From Treponema sp. (GTDB lineage Bacteria; Spirochaetota; Spirochaetia; Treponematales; Treponemataceae), in assembly GCA_016288205.1 (NCBI GenBank), contig JAEEYO010000049.1, positions 62,001 through 126,000 on the forward strand: a stretch of DNA of 64,000 bases, in the 5' to 3' direction. A program made the position numbers and the translations under genes. Below are positions 52,523-60,759 of this stretch, one piece after another (position 1 is the stretch's first letter; every line of letters starts with the position of its first letter). Below the pieces are notes generated by a model that was not told the origin of the DNA, ran no database searches, and was given only the letters and a program-made list of their open reading frames with translations.

Positions 52523-54067
52523 ATGGCTAATGGTTCAAATTTTTTTTCTAATTTAATTTCCCAGCTTTTTGGCGGCAACACTGCTGAGGCTATCAAAAAG
52601 AAGCAGCTCAAGTCCATTTCCAAGGATTTGTCCAGAACGAAATTTCATTTTTACAAATATGCCACGAATACGGCGGATCCGAGTCTCGCGAAGTTTTTTT
52701 ATGAAATCTACAAGGCGATTGCACCCGCACAGGCCATGCTTACGAACGCGACTCCGAACATCCTTAAGAACATGGTGCTCAGCGGATCCGTAAGCGATGA
52801 GGGAAAGGCGATTCTTGAGGGGCTTAGCGAGGCATCCTTGAAAAACCTTGCCGCGAACATGCCAATAAAGGATTTGCAGAAAAAAGTCAAGCAGGAGCTG
52901 GATATTTTCATGTCGGACTTTACCAACACGAAGATCCGCTCGGTGGACAACCTTTACAGGCGCATAATTCTTTTCGACGCTTTCTGCAAGTACGATTTCT
53001 ATTTCCTGCTCAAAAAATTCAACAATAAAATCCGCGAGAGAAATTTTGACGTGGCCCCGAGCTTCAATCCTGTGTCCGGAACCTACATTGCCGAGGACTT
53101 GAAGAATTTCATAGCCGTCGCATGGGCTCTTCCCCTTGACAACTCATGGGACGAAGTTTTTGCCATGTTCAAGAAAATGCGCGGTGTTGAGCCGATTCAG
53201 GCCAATACATGGAAAAAGGTCGTCTCACGCCTCAGGACTCTGAAGGACCGCCGTGTGCTTGAGATGATGGTGCAGCTGATTACCGAGAATCCCTCATACC
53301 GCGAGGTGATAAAGCAGGATGAGACGCAGATTATGGCGGAGTACCTTGGTCAGATCAGGCACCAGGTTGAGGATACACTTAGCAAGCTTAAGGAAGCCCA
53401 GTCCACTGGAAAAATTGACAGTCTTGTTGCGGCGGTTTTTGACGGTGCGGACGTAAGCGAGCTGACATATTATAATAGCGAGGGAAGCGATGCCTTTACC
53501 GAAAAGGGATTTGAGGGATTCCTTTATTGCGAGCCGTTGAAGTATCTTATGAAATTCCTTTCCGCTTACTCAAAGCATGAGCTTAAGGATCTTTCCGACA
53601 TAATTCTTGTTCGCGGTGAATGGGCCACACAGCAGATGTCCGTTCCGATGAGCAATGCCTACCATGAGATTATTGACATTACGGCGAAGGTCAAGGCGCT
53701 TGACGAGATGGTCGCTGAGGACGGTGAGTACGGACTCAAGCTCAAGAACTATATGCCGAGAGCTGAAAGGGACCGTGACGCACGTGGAATCATAAAGACG
53801 GTTCTTGGAGACTTGAATGACGAGGCCGGAAATTTGATTCTGGAAGCTTCAAAGAGTTTCGTTGTCTACGCGAGAAACCTGAAGATGGTGATTGAGGATT
53901 TTGCGAAGGCTCCCCACAGCGAGGTCATTATCAACTGGAAGGAGCTGGATCATTTTGCCGAGGGCAAGTTCAGGGATATGGCCGTCAGCGCGTATAAGAA
54001 AATCTACAATTTTGTGAATCTCATGCAGAGCTATCAGGTGAGGGTGAACGAGAAATCAAGACGCTAA
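52523..54067 (+). CDS. DUF5312 family protein (spirochaete-specific)
   Basis: A 514-residue soluble, mostly helical protein with no signal peptide. Typical segments are LRTLKDRRVLEMMVQLIT, the QIRHQVEDTLSKLKEAQ coiled coil and the VVYARNLKMVIEDFAKAP region near the end. It matches what I know as DUF5312, a family confined to spirochaetes and without a known role; this is a main support for the taxonomic call. There is no Shine-Dalgarno, and the promoter is placed for a leaderless message. Confidence 0.78.
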   Translation: MANGSNFFSNLISQLFGGNTAEAIKKKQLKSISKDLSRTKFHFYKYATNTADPSLAKFFYEIYKAIAPAQAMLTNATPNILKNMVLSGSVSDEGKAILEGLSEASLKNLAANMPIKDLQKKVKQELDIFMSDFTNTKIRSVDNLYRRIILFDAFCKYDFYFLLKKFNNKIRERNFDVAPSFNPVSGTYIAEDLKNFIAVAWALPLDNSWDEVFAMFKKMRGVEPIQANTWKKVVSRLRTLKDRRVLEMMVQLITENPSYREVIKQDETQIMAEYLGQIRHQVEDTLSKLKEAQSTGKIDSLVAAVFDGADVSELTYYNSEGSDAFTEKGFEGFLYCEPLKYLMKFLSAYSKHELKDLSDIILVRGEWATQQMSVPMSNAYHEIIDITAKVKALDEMVAEDGEYGLKLKNYMPRAERDRDARGIIKTVLGDLNDEAGNLILEASKSFVVYARNLKMVIEDFAKAPHSEVIINWKELDHFAEGKFRDMAVSAYKKIYNFVNLMQSYQVRVNEKSRR

Positions 54068-54094
54068 ATTGGTTACAACCCTTTGGATTGAGTA

Positions 54095-55222
54095 TCAGTG
54101 TGCCGGGATTTGACCCACAACGCCCTCAAGAAAATAGTCCATGTTCCAAATCTGCTCGTCGGAAAGCTTTCTGCCCTTATGCACGATTTCCTTTCCGTTC
54201 TGGTCGCGGATTGGTCCCTGGAAGATTTCCAAATCTCCGCTGATTATGTCATTCTTTGCTCGGGTGACTTTATCCTTTGTCTCCGGCACGCACAGCTCGG
54301 TAATAGTGTCAATGTCCACGACCTTTGATTTGATTCCACCCCAGAAGCTCCTGCTTTTCCAATTTCCGTTAAGCACATCCTCAACGTCTTTCAGGAAATA
54401 TTCCTCCCAGTGAAAAAGAGCTCCCGTCAAATAAACCGACGGTGCCATGGATGCCGCGCTCGTGTTGTACCCGATTACGTACATGCCTTTTTTTTCTGCT
54501 TCCTTGATTGTCGCGGTGGAATTCTCATGGAAAGTCACTACATCACAGCCCATGGAGTTCAGATCATCCACGGCGGCCTTAGCTCCATCGGGGTCGTACC
54601 AGGAATTCAGGAACCGCACGTTGACCGTAGCATTTGGATTCACCGAGCGGACCCCAAGCGTGAATGCATTTATGCCGCGTATGCACTCGGATATGGAAGA
54701 TGCCGCGACATACCCGATTTTGCCGGAGTTGCTGTTCAGGCCTGCCACGATTCCCGTAAGATAGCGGACCTCGTACATGCGCCCGAAAAAGGTGGAGAGA
54801 TTCTCCGTGTGCATGTAGCCCGAGAAATGGCAGAATTTCACCGAGGGATATTCAATGGCCAGACGGAAAACCCAGTCCATGTAGCCGAAGCTGTTCGCGT
54901 AGATTACGTTGCATCCCTTGTCAATCAGGCTCCTGATTTTGCTCTCACACTCAGCCGTCTCCGGGACATTTTCTTCATAAAGACATGCGATGCCCATCTT
55001 TTCCAGCGCTTTGCGTCCCTCGTCCATGGATGAGTTGAAGCCGTTGTCATCGATGCTGCCGATATAAATAAAGCCTACCTTAAGATTTGAAAAGCGGATG
55101 CTGCCTGCTGCCGAGCGTTTCTGACATCGGGCGAGGGAAAAAGTGATCGTACATACGATAAAAAATATTAATGAGTCTATAAAAAAACCTTTGGCGTTTC
55201 TGAATGCCCTGCTTTTTTTCAT
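54095..55222 (-). CDS. BMP-family (PnrA/TmpC-like) solute-binding lipoprotein
   Basis: A 375-residue basic membrane protein family member. The core motifs VGFIYIGSIDDNGFNSSMDEG, CDVVTFHENSTATI and a VYLTGALFHWEEYF segment fit nucleoside-binding lipoproteins such as TmpC. The N-terminal membrane segment ends in SLARC, an acceptable lipobox. CGGAGGAAAA precedes ATG 55222; an earlier ATG at 55294 is in frame but unsupported. It likely feeds a purine nucleoside ABC importer, whose other genes are not in view. Confidence 0.85.
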   Translation of the reverse strand: MKKSRAFRNAKGFFIDSLIFFIVCTITFSLARCQKRSAAGSIRFSNLKVGFIYIGSIDDNGFNSSMDEGRKALEKMGIACLYEENVPETAECESKIRSLIDKGCNVIYANSFGYMDWVFRLAIEYPSVKFCHFSGYMHTENLSTFFGRMYEVRYLTGIVAGLNSNSGKIGYVAASSISECIRGINAFTLGVRSVNPNATVNVRFLNSWYDPDGAKAAVDDLNSMGCDVVTFHENSTATIKEAEKKGMYVIGYNTSAASMAPSVYLTGALFHWEEYFLKDVEDVLNGNWKSRSFWGGIKSKVVDIDTITELCVPETKDKVTRAKNDIISGDLEIFQGPIRDQNGKEIVHKGRKLSDEQIWNMDYFLEGVVGQIPAH

Positions 55223-55300
55223 TAACTTTTTTCCTCCGACTTTAATAATATTATTATCAATGAAAAAGCGAATTCTTGCAAGTATTTTTTTCAAAAAAAG

Positions 55301-55330
55301 TTGACAAAACCCTAAATGGGGGGGTATGAT
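55301..55330 (+). promoter_or_regulatory. Promoter with poly-G spacer
   Basis: TTGACA (55301-55306) and TATGAT (55325-55330) are separated by 18 bp, of which the last seven are G (55318-55324). Slippage in the tract would move the spacing to 17 or 19, a classic on/off device. Confidence 0.65.
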
Positions 55331-55363
55331 TTATTAAGTTATATTTATTTATGGAGGATTTCG

Positions 55364-57703
55364 ATGAAAAAGATTCTTTTCAGGGGGGGGCTGCTCTTTG
55401 CCGTTCTTTTTACGCTGATTTTCGCCGGATGTCAGTCTGCCCAGAAGCTCATTGAAAAAGGTGACGATGTTTCTGGAATTGAAAAACTTGCTAAAAAACT
55501 CACTAAAAAACCTGCGAGCCAGGAGGATGCAGACCTTTTTGTGTCCGTCTATCCGAACGCGGTGGAAAACCGACTTGAGAATACGGAGACTGTTTCCGAT
55601 GCAATCAACGGATTCATCAGTTCTACGGGAACTTCATCTCTGAGCGCGGCGCTCTCATCCGTTAAGTCAACTCTTTCAGACGGTTCGTTCATAGGGGATG
55701 CTGCTCCTGTGCGTTCTGCCATTTCAGAGGCGACTCTTGCGTATACACGTGCGGAGGATTTGTACAGGATTCAGAAAGCCGTCCGTCCCATGCCGCTTGA
55801 GATTGGTGACGTGAGCAAGGGTGAGGTCTACTGGGTCGAGAAGTACAACGATGACTTTGCTGGAGACTATCGCAAGGCAAGCAGCGAGATGGCGAATTTC
55901 ATCTACAGCATTGCGGACGCTGGATATCCCGGAACTGCCGTGAGCGACAAGAAAAAGGATTATGATTTGTTCGACACCGTGAAGAAGTACGACTCAAACA
56001 TGGGAAAGCAGTGCGGCGAGAGACAGGCTAGGCTTGCTTACGACATCGGTGATTTGCTCAACGCGTCGGGAACAATCAGCGACAAGAAGAGCGCGATTGA
56101 CTGGTATAAAAAATCCGACACTAAGGTTTCCAACTACAACGGTGTGAAGAACAAGATTCTGGGAACCAACTACGAGATTGGAGAGCTGTATCTTGCAAAG
56201 TTTGAGAGTGGAAATACACGCTCCGACATCAAGGACGCAATCTCATACTTCGGATATGCCAAGGATTACAAGGACGCGACAATCCGCAAGGCTTACTGTG
56301 AGTCCCTGCTTGATGAGTTTGACCATCCTGTTGAGAGGGCCGAGGGCGAGGAACTCAAGATGGAAGTCAGCATGGGAGAGCTTGCTTTCTCTGATACGAT
56401 GACATCAGCTACAATCCCGATTAAGGTGAGCGGCATTGACTACATCCTTACTTCAAAGGATTTCTCCATCACAAAGACTTCCGCCATTGATAAGGTTGCC
56501 GTGGCATCCACAAGAAGCTCCGCAACTCCCGCCACTACAGTGACATACATTGCGACCGTTACCCCAGTGGATCCTGACAGATTCTCTTACGGAACTGTTA
56601 GCATTGAGGTGCGCGACAAGAGCAAAAAGGTTGTTGAGTCAAAATCTTACGGCATTGACACAAAGAAATTCTTCGTCCCGGCGGAGATGTCCGTTTCAAA
56701 GATTGAATACTCAAAAACAGATTCTGATGTAGTCCTCTCATTCGGAACGAATCACCTCAAGAAGAAGCTCACTATGAAAGATCTGATTGTGAACGAAAAC
56801 GGAACCGGATCCACGCTTTCAGAAGTCAAGCTTGAGAGTGAGTACGATACGACTAAGGCTCTTTATGAACTGACCTTTACCGGTGTTGAAAAAGGCGGAA
56901 AGATTTCCATCTCCGTTCTTGGTGATGACGGAAGCCTTCTTCCATGCTACGATCACGTAACTTCATCAGGTGCCGTGGCAAAGACCGACATTACCTACAC
57001 GATTGACTACAAGAAAGTCTATGTGCCGCCGGTGGTTGAGGCCATTGCAAAGGGAATTGTCTCCGGAGAGTACTATTGGTGCTATGAAGGCGAGAACCGC
57101 GCCATATCCATGTGTTTCGGTGATGAAGTTATAATCCAACGGAATGGTTACATGGTTAAGATGTCCTATAAAATCGACAAGACCAGCCAAAGCATTTTCT
57201 TTGACAAGACGGTCGGCCGCGTTGGTGATTATGACCTGGCAGAAAAATTCAGGGGAAAGGAATTCTATTATGAGACTACGAACACCGGTCGAATCATTCT
57301 TTATGAAATGGTTTATCATGGCGACCTTGATTTCGTAGGAACGTCTTCAAACAAAAAATTCTTCCTCAGCATGGCCCGTGACGGCTCCGACTTGGAGTAT
57401 GATTACGATGACTGGACGGTTCTGCCACCCGTGCCTTACAGCTTGATTGGAAATGTGTTCTACTGCGATGAGTGCACAATCGATTTCCTCAGCGCAGACA
57501 CAGTGTCCTTCAATGACGGCGAGAAATGGAACCGCAATTTGAGCTACAAGGTGAACAAGTCCAACCGTCAGATTGAGATTATGGACGGCAAGAGACGGCT
57601 TCTGCTTTTGGAGTACTACATTGATTACGGTTCCACATTCTATTTGACAAGCCCTACGACAGGTGCATTTTGGACAACCTACAATCAGTGGAGAGATTGG
57701 TAG
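55364..57703 (+). CDS. Large lipoprotein with a G8 tract in its signal peptide
   Basis: A 779-residue exported protein. The signal peptide (MKKILFRGGLLFAVLFTLIF) ends in FAGC, a clear lipobox. Residues to about 350 contain helical repeat-like parts (DIGDLLNASGTISDKKSAIDWY, ISYFGYAKDYKDATIRKAYCES), similar to tetratricopeptide-type helices. The second half is beta-rich, with DDWTVLPPVPYSLIGNVFYCD and a later copy-like NQWRDW end. GGAGGA precedes ATG 55364. Codons 7-9 contain eight consecutive G (55383-55390), so frameshift slippage could switch it off. No family recognised. Confidence 0.8.
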   Translation: MKKILFRGGLLFAVLFTLIFAGCQSAQKLIEKGDDVSGIEKLAKKLTKKPASQEDADLFVSVYPNAVENRLENTETVSDAINGFISSTGTSSLSAALSSVKSTLSDGSFIGDAAPVRSAISEATLAYTRAEDLYRIQKAVRPMPLEIGDVSKGEVYWVEKYNDDFAGDYRKASSEMANFIYSIADAGYPGTAVSDKKKDYDLFDTVKKYDSNMGKQCGERQARLAYDIGDLLNASGTISDKKSAIDWYKKSDTKVSNYNGVKNKILGTNYEIGELYLAKFESGNTRSDIKDAISYFGYAKDYKDATIRKAYCESLLDEFDHPVERAEGEELKMEVSMGELAFSDTMTSATIPIKVSGIDYILTSKDFSITKTSAIDKVAVASTRSSATPATTVTYIATVTPVDPDRFSYGTVSIEVRDKSKKVVESKSYGIDTKKFFVPAEMSVSKIEYSKTDSDVVLSFGTNHLKKKLTMKDLIVNENGTGSTLSEVKLESEYDTTKALYELTFTGVEKGGKISISVLGDDGSLLPCYDHVTSSGAVAKTDITYTIDYKKVYVPPVVEAIAKGIVSGEYYWCYEGENRAISMCFGDEVIIQRNGYMVKMSYKIDKTSQSIFFDKTVGRVGDYDLAEKFRGKEFYYETTNTGRIILYEMVYHGDLDFVGTSSNKKFFLSMARDGSDLEYDYDDWTVLPPVPYSLIGNVFYCDECTIDFLSADTVSFNDGEKWNRNLSYKVNKSNRQIEIMDGKRRLLLLEYYIDYGSTFYLTSPTTGAFWTTYNQWRDW

Positions 57704-57744
57704 TAAAAAATCAGGCTTTGAACATATTCTGAGCTGAGTTTATG

Positions 57745-57778
57745 GACGCATCTGTTATTTCGGCGGGTGCGTCTTTTT
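57745..57778 (+). terminator. Terminator after the large lipoprotein gene
   Basis: GACGCATCTG (57745-57754) pairs with CGGGTGCGTC (57764-57773), followed by five T residues. It lies 24 bp before the next start codon at 57802. Confidence 0.8.
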
Positions 57779-57801
57779 AAGGCATTATTAGGAGGATTTT
57801 T

Positions 57802-58419
57802 ATGGATGTTAATTCTTTGCTGACAGGGCTTGTCAGTGCATCGAACATTAAGAAAATAAGTACGGCTAGCGAAGCTTCAACGACAGATGTAAAGAATGTG
57901 CTTGCACAGGCTGTCCCGGTTTTGATTCAGGGAGCGGCAAGTCAGGCCAAGGGATCCTCAGCTTCCGGCTTCGAGCAGGCACTTAGCGACCATGCCTCGG
58001 ACAAGAGCAAGACGCTGAACATGGAGGACGGAGCGAAAATCATCTCGCATCTTCTTGGCAGCAAGGCATCCTCAACCACGGGTGCGATCGCAAAGGCGGC
58101 GGGTGTCACAAAGGCTTCGGCAACATCTATCCTTTCGGCGGCGGCTCCCTTGTTTATGAGCTTGCTTGGTCAGCAGACATCCGGTACTTCTGGAAATGCG
58201 CTCGGCTCATTGCTCGGAGGTCTCACTTCAAACCTGAACGTGGGAAGTCTTTTGGGAAATCTTCTTGGAGCTGGTTCTGCATCATCCTCAACTGCCTCTG
58301 CATCAACTTCATCAAGTTCCACATCCGGCAAAAAGAAGGACAAGAAAGATAAAAAGGACAGCAAGGAAGAAAGCGGTGCCGGAAACCTCCTCAACGGAAT
58401 CATGGGGCTGTTGAAATAG
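57802..58419 (+). CDS. DUF937-like protein with low-complexity tail
   Basis: A 205-residue protein. The N-terminal two thirds are helical and Ala/Ser-rich, with AVPVLIQGAASQAK, HLLGSKASSTTGAIAKAAG and ILSAAAPLFMSLLG, the pattern of DUF937/YidB-like proteins, which repeat helix pairs built on LL-G. Then come GSLLGNLLGAGS repeats, a Ser-rich stretch and a highly basic/acidic SGKKKDKKDKKDSKEE. No signal peptide. AGGAGG lies 7 nt before the ATG. Function unknown. Confidence 0.75.
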   Translation: MDVNSLLTGLVSASNIKKISTASEASTTDVKNVLAQAVPVLIQGAASQAKGSSASGFEQALSDHASDKSKTLNMEDGAKIISHLLGSKASSTTGAIAKAAGVTKASATSILSAAAPLFMSLLGQQTSGTSGNALGSLLGGLTSNLNVGSLLGNLLGAGSASSSTASASTSSSSTSGKKKDKKDKKDSKEESGAGNLLNGIMGLLK

Positions 58420-58437
58420 AAAGGAGCGGTAACTTTT

Positions 58438-58489
58438 CGCCGGAATATTTTTTTTGCTGGAATTTTTTCCGCTGGAATATTTTTTCGCC
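58438..58489 (+). repeat. Triplicated GCYGGAATATTTTTT unit
   Basis: Three degenerate copies of GC(C/T)GGAAT(A)TTTTTT, about 18 nt apart, between the DUF937 gene and the aroF leader promoter. T-runs may end DUF937 transcription. Confidence 0.5.
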
Positions 58490-58496
58490 ATTACTC

Positions 58497-58525
58497 TTGA
58501 CAGAAACATAATTATACGCTAGACT
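58497..58525 (+). promoter_or_regulatory. Promoter of the aroF leader
   Basis: TTGACA (58497-58502), 17-bp spacer, TAGACT (58520-58525). The leader peptide ATG lies 9 bp further on, so the message begins within about two bases of it. Confidence 0.7.
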
Positions 58526-58534
58526 GAGATTGTT

Positions 58535-58654
58535 ATGAAAAACACGAAACTCGTCCGTTGGACACAGAAAATCAATTTCTCCTCGTTGGCCTACTTTTAT
58601 TTTGGCTTTTATTGGTTCTCATGTCCTGTTCGGAGGTCGCTTCATAGCGTGTGA
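58535..58654 (+). CDS. Aromatic leader peptide of the aroF attenuator
   Basis: A 39-codon frame ending in TGA, upstream of aroF. Residues 20-28 are YFYFGFYWF: in all, the peptide has five Phe, three Tyr and two Trp. Such a run is the signature of ribosome-mediated attenuation by aromatic amino acids, as in E. coli pheA or trp leaders. Stalling at codons 20-28 (58592-58618) would leave the downstream segment CGGAGGTC (58631-58638) free to form an antiterminator. There is no Shine-Dalgarno; promoter position suggests leaderless translation. Confidence 0.82.
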   Translation: MKNTKLVRWTQKINFSSLAYFYFGFYWFSCPVRRSLHSV

Positions 58655-58715
58655 TTGCGTGTTTACTGAATAATGGTAATTACGAGACCTTCCGAAAACG
58701 GAGGGTCTTTTTTTT
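58631..58715 (+). promoter_or_regulatory. aroF attenuator: antiterminator and terminator
   Basis: The terminator is AGACCTTCCG (58685-58694), AAAA, CGGAGGGTCT (58699-58708), then T8. The leader segment CGGAGGTC (58631-58638) is complementary to GACCTTCCG of the 5' arm with a single bulged T. The two pairings exclude each other. The terminator ends about 55 bp before aroF. Confidence 0.8.
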
Positions 58716-58769
58716 ATGCCTTGATTTGTGGACGCACGGTCAGGCAAATAAACTATGTGAGGTATTTTT

Positions 58770-59804
58770 ATGATTATAGTTTTGAAAAAGGGAATCGGCT
58801 CAAAGGACGTTGATCAGTTTGTGGCCGAAGTAAAGGAAAAGGGACTTGGAGTTCATGTTTCGACTGGTGTTGACAAGACGGTAATCGGACTTTTGGGCGA
58901 CACTTCAAAGCTGGACCCTGAGGATTTTCTTGCGAATGACATCGTTGAGTCTGCCGAGAGAGTTTCCGCGCCGTACAAAATGGCAAGCCGTTCGTTCCAT
59001 CCGCAGAACACTGTGGTAGTCGTGGGTGCTGGACAGAGCGGGGTGAATCCATGCAGCATTGGTGACGGAAAGACCATCCCCATAATCGCAGGTCCGTGTT
59101 CCGTGGAAAGCGAGGAGCAGATTCTTGATGCGGCACGTGCTGTAAAATCTGCCGGTGCGAAAATCCTTCGCGGAGGAGCATACAAACCCAGGACTTCCCC
59201 ATACAGTTTCCAGGGACTTGGTGAGGAAGGACTCAGGCTTTTGAGTCTTGCCAAAAAAGAGACTGGACTTCCAATCTGTACCGAGCTTATGGCAATCTCC
59301 GAGCTTGAGCATTTTGGTGACGTGGACCTGATTCAGATTGGCGCGCGCAATTTCCAGAATTTCGATCTTTTGAAGGAGCTTGGAAAATCTGGTAAGCCGG
59401 TTCTCTTGAAGAGGGGACTTTCCGGTACTGTGAGCGAGCTTTTGATGTCCGCCGAGTATATCATGGCAAATGGAAATGAGAACGTGGTTCTTTGCGAGCG
59501 TGGAATCCGCTACTACGACAATTACACACGCAACTGTCTTGACTTGAGCGCGGTTCCGTACATCCACCGTGTGAGCCATCTTCCCGTGGTGATTGATCCG
59601 AGCCATGCCTGTGGTCTCCGCTGGATGGTTGGTGATCTTGCAAAGGCCGCCGTAGCCATTGGTGCCGACTCCCTTGAGATTGAGGTGCACTGCCACCCGG
59701 AAAAGGCACTGAGCGACGCATCCCAGCAGCTTACCCCCGCGATGTTCTCTGAGCTGATGGAAAAACTCGGAAAGCTCGCCGCCGTGGACGGAAAGACCAT
59801 GTGA
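58770..59804 (+). CDS. aroF: 3-deoxy-7-phosphoheptulonate synthase (DAHP synthase, type I-beta)
   Basis: A 344-residue enzyme joining phosphoenolpyruvate and erythrose 4-phosphate, the first step to aromatic amino acids. The N-terminal 70 residues form a ferredoxin-like regulatory domain (MIIVLKKGIGSKDVDQF), as in Thermotoga-type enzymes where it binds Tyr. The barrel has IAGPCSVESEEQI, KPRTSPYSFQGLGEEGL, LLKRGLSGT and the metal-binding DPSHACG. A GAGG-like site precedes the ATG. Expression is controlled by the leader-peptide attenuator directly upstream; tyrA is 1.4 kb downstream in a separate unit. Confidence 0.96.
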   Translation: MIIVLKKGIGSKDVDQFVAEVKEKGLGVHVSTGVDKTVIGLLGDTSKLDPEDFLANDIVESAERVSAPYKMASRSFHPQNTVVVVGAGQSGVNPCSIGDGKTIPIIAGPCSVESEEQILDAARAVKSAGAKILRGGAYKPRTSPYSFQGLGEEGLRLLSLAKKETGLPICTELMAISELEHFGDVDLIQIGARNFQNFDLLKELGKSGKPVLLKRGLSGTVSELLMSAEYIMANGNENVVLCERGIRYYDNYTRNCLDLSAVPYIHRVSHLPVVIDPSHACGLRWMVGDLAKAAVAIGADSLEIEVHCHPEKALSDASQQLTPAMFSELMEKLGKLAAVDGKTM

Positions 59805-60048
59805 TTAAAGCCACTGTGATTTTAGAAGGGGGTCAGTAAAGCGATTTTCCTGTGAGTTTTAGGGGTATATAATAATGGCACTGAATAATCTTGATTTAGA
59901 CTGTTCAGTGCCAAGTTTAGATTTACTTAAATCTGAAAAGCAAAAATGTTATTTTGCAGTGCGGACGAGACGAATACCAAGACCTGTAAGCCTTGCATCT
60001 GAACGGCTTGAACAAATACGCCTGTTTATAAAGACGAAAGTATTTTTT
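59805..60048 (+). other. Gap after aroF with a short unconfirmed frame
   Basis: AGGGGT precedes an ATG at 59875 whose frame runs into the antisense of the 60049 gene. The first 55 codons (MALNNLDLDCSVPSLDLL and on) could be a small protein or the start of a truncated gene, but there is no recognisable motif. No other feature was found. Confidence 0.3.
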
Positions 60049-60621
60049 CTAGAATTTGTAGCTTGTTCCCAAGGTCAGTGTCAGCATCGACCCGGTGAGC
60101 CAGGCATGCTTGTCATCTTCTGTCATCGTCGTATGATTTATCGGCTCTGGTATAGGCAAAAATCCCAGTTCCATCTTGAAAAGGAAACCTCTATCTTTTT
60201 TTCTGAAATTCGGTTGCCATCCGAGCCTGAAATCAGTTGGTATCATCATTGGTCCAAAACCTTTGTTAATTGCAAATCCAAGCCCGTAGCTCATATAAAA
60301 ATCCCAGAACCAAAATGAGGCAAAAGCTTCAGTTATAAATGTGTTCAATTCATTGTTGTTATCGCCGTTCATAGAGTTGGCAACCGCCCAAAGAAAAGAG
60401 GGGGCGCAATATCCTGCCTCAAATCCAACATCCCAGGCCAGAATGCTATTGATTGGAAAACGGTATGCACCACGAGCCTCCAGTATAAATTGCAATCCCA
60501 ATCCGACATCCACTTCAATACGAACATTGTCCACCCAAGAATCTCCAGATGACTCGCTCTGTGCAAAAGCAGCACAAGACATCACGACCATAGCAGCAAT
60601 AACTGCAATAATTTTTTTCAT
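60049..60621 (-). CDS. Small outer-membrane beta-barrel protein
   Basis: A 190-residue exported protein: signal peptide MKKIIAVIAAMVVMSCAAFA (cleaved after AFA, near residue 20), then aromatic-rich strands and a terminal Phe (LTLGTSYKF). The FLFKMELGFLPIP and WVDNVRIEVDVGLGLQF strands fit an eight- or ten-strand barrel. AGGAGG lies about 8 nt from the ATG. It diverges from an XRE regulator across 138 bp full of ATATGT-type palindromes, so that regulator probably controls it. Confidence 0.82.
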   Translation of the reverse strand: MKKIIAVIAAMVVMSCAAFAQSESSGDSWVDNVRIEVDVGLGLQFILEARGAYRFPINSILAWDVGFEAGYCAPSFLWAVANSMNGDNNNELNTFITEAFASFWFWDFYMSYGLGFAINKGFGPMMIPTDFRLGWQPNFRKKDRGFLFKMELGFLPIPEPINHTTMTEDDKHAWLTGSMLTLTLGTSYKF

Positions 60622-60668
60622 AATTATAAAATCCTCCTAAGACTTTATTTATATACAATCTTGATTGT

Positions 60669-60735
60669 GATATGTAAATTAACATATCTAAATTTGATTT
60701 TACATAATTATCTACATATTGTCAAGCAAAAAATA
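60669..60735. promoter_or_regulatory. Operator cluster between OMP gene and XRE regulator
   Basis: A perfect palindrome GATATGT-N6-ACATATC (60669-60688) is followed by further TACAT/ATGTA copies at about 60700-60703, 60713-60717 and 60733-60737. The repeated motif suggests cooperative binding of the divergently encoded XRE regulator. Confidence 0.55.
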
Positions 60736-60759
60736 TGTAATTATTGATATTATTATCTC

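Noticed and set aside
59875..60318. Forward reading frame of 147 codons
   Set aside because: Most of it is the complement of the well-supported barrel gene at 60049-60621; only the first 55 codons are free and they carry no motif.
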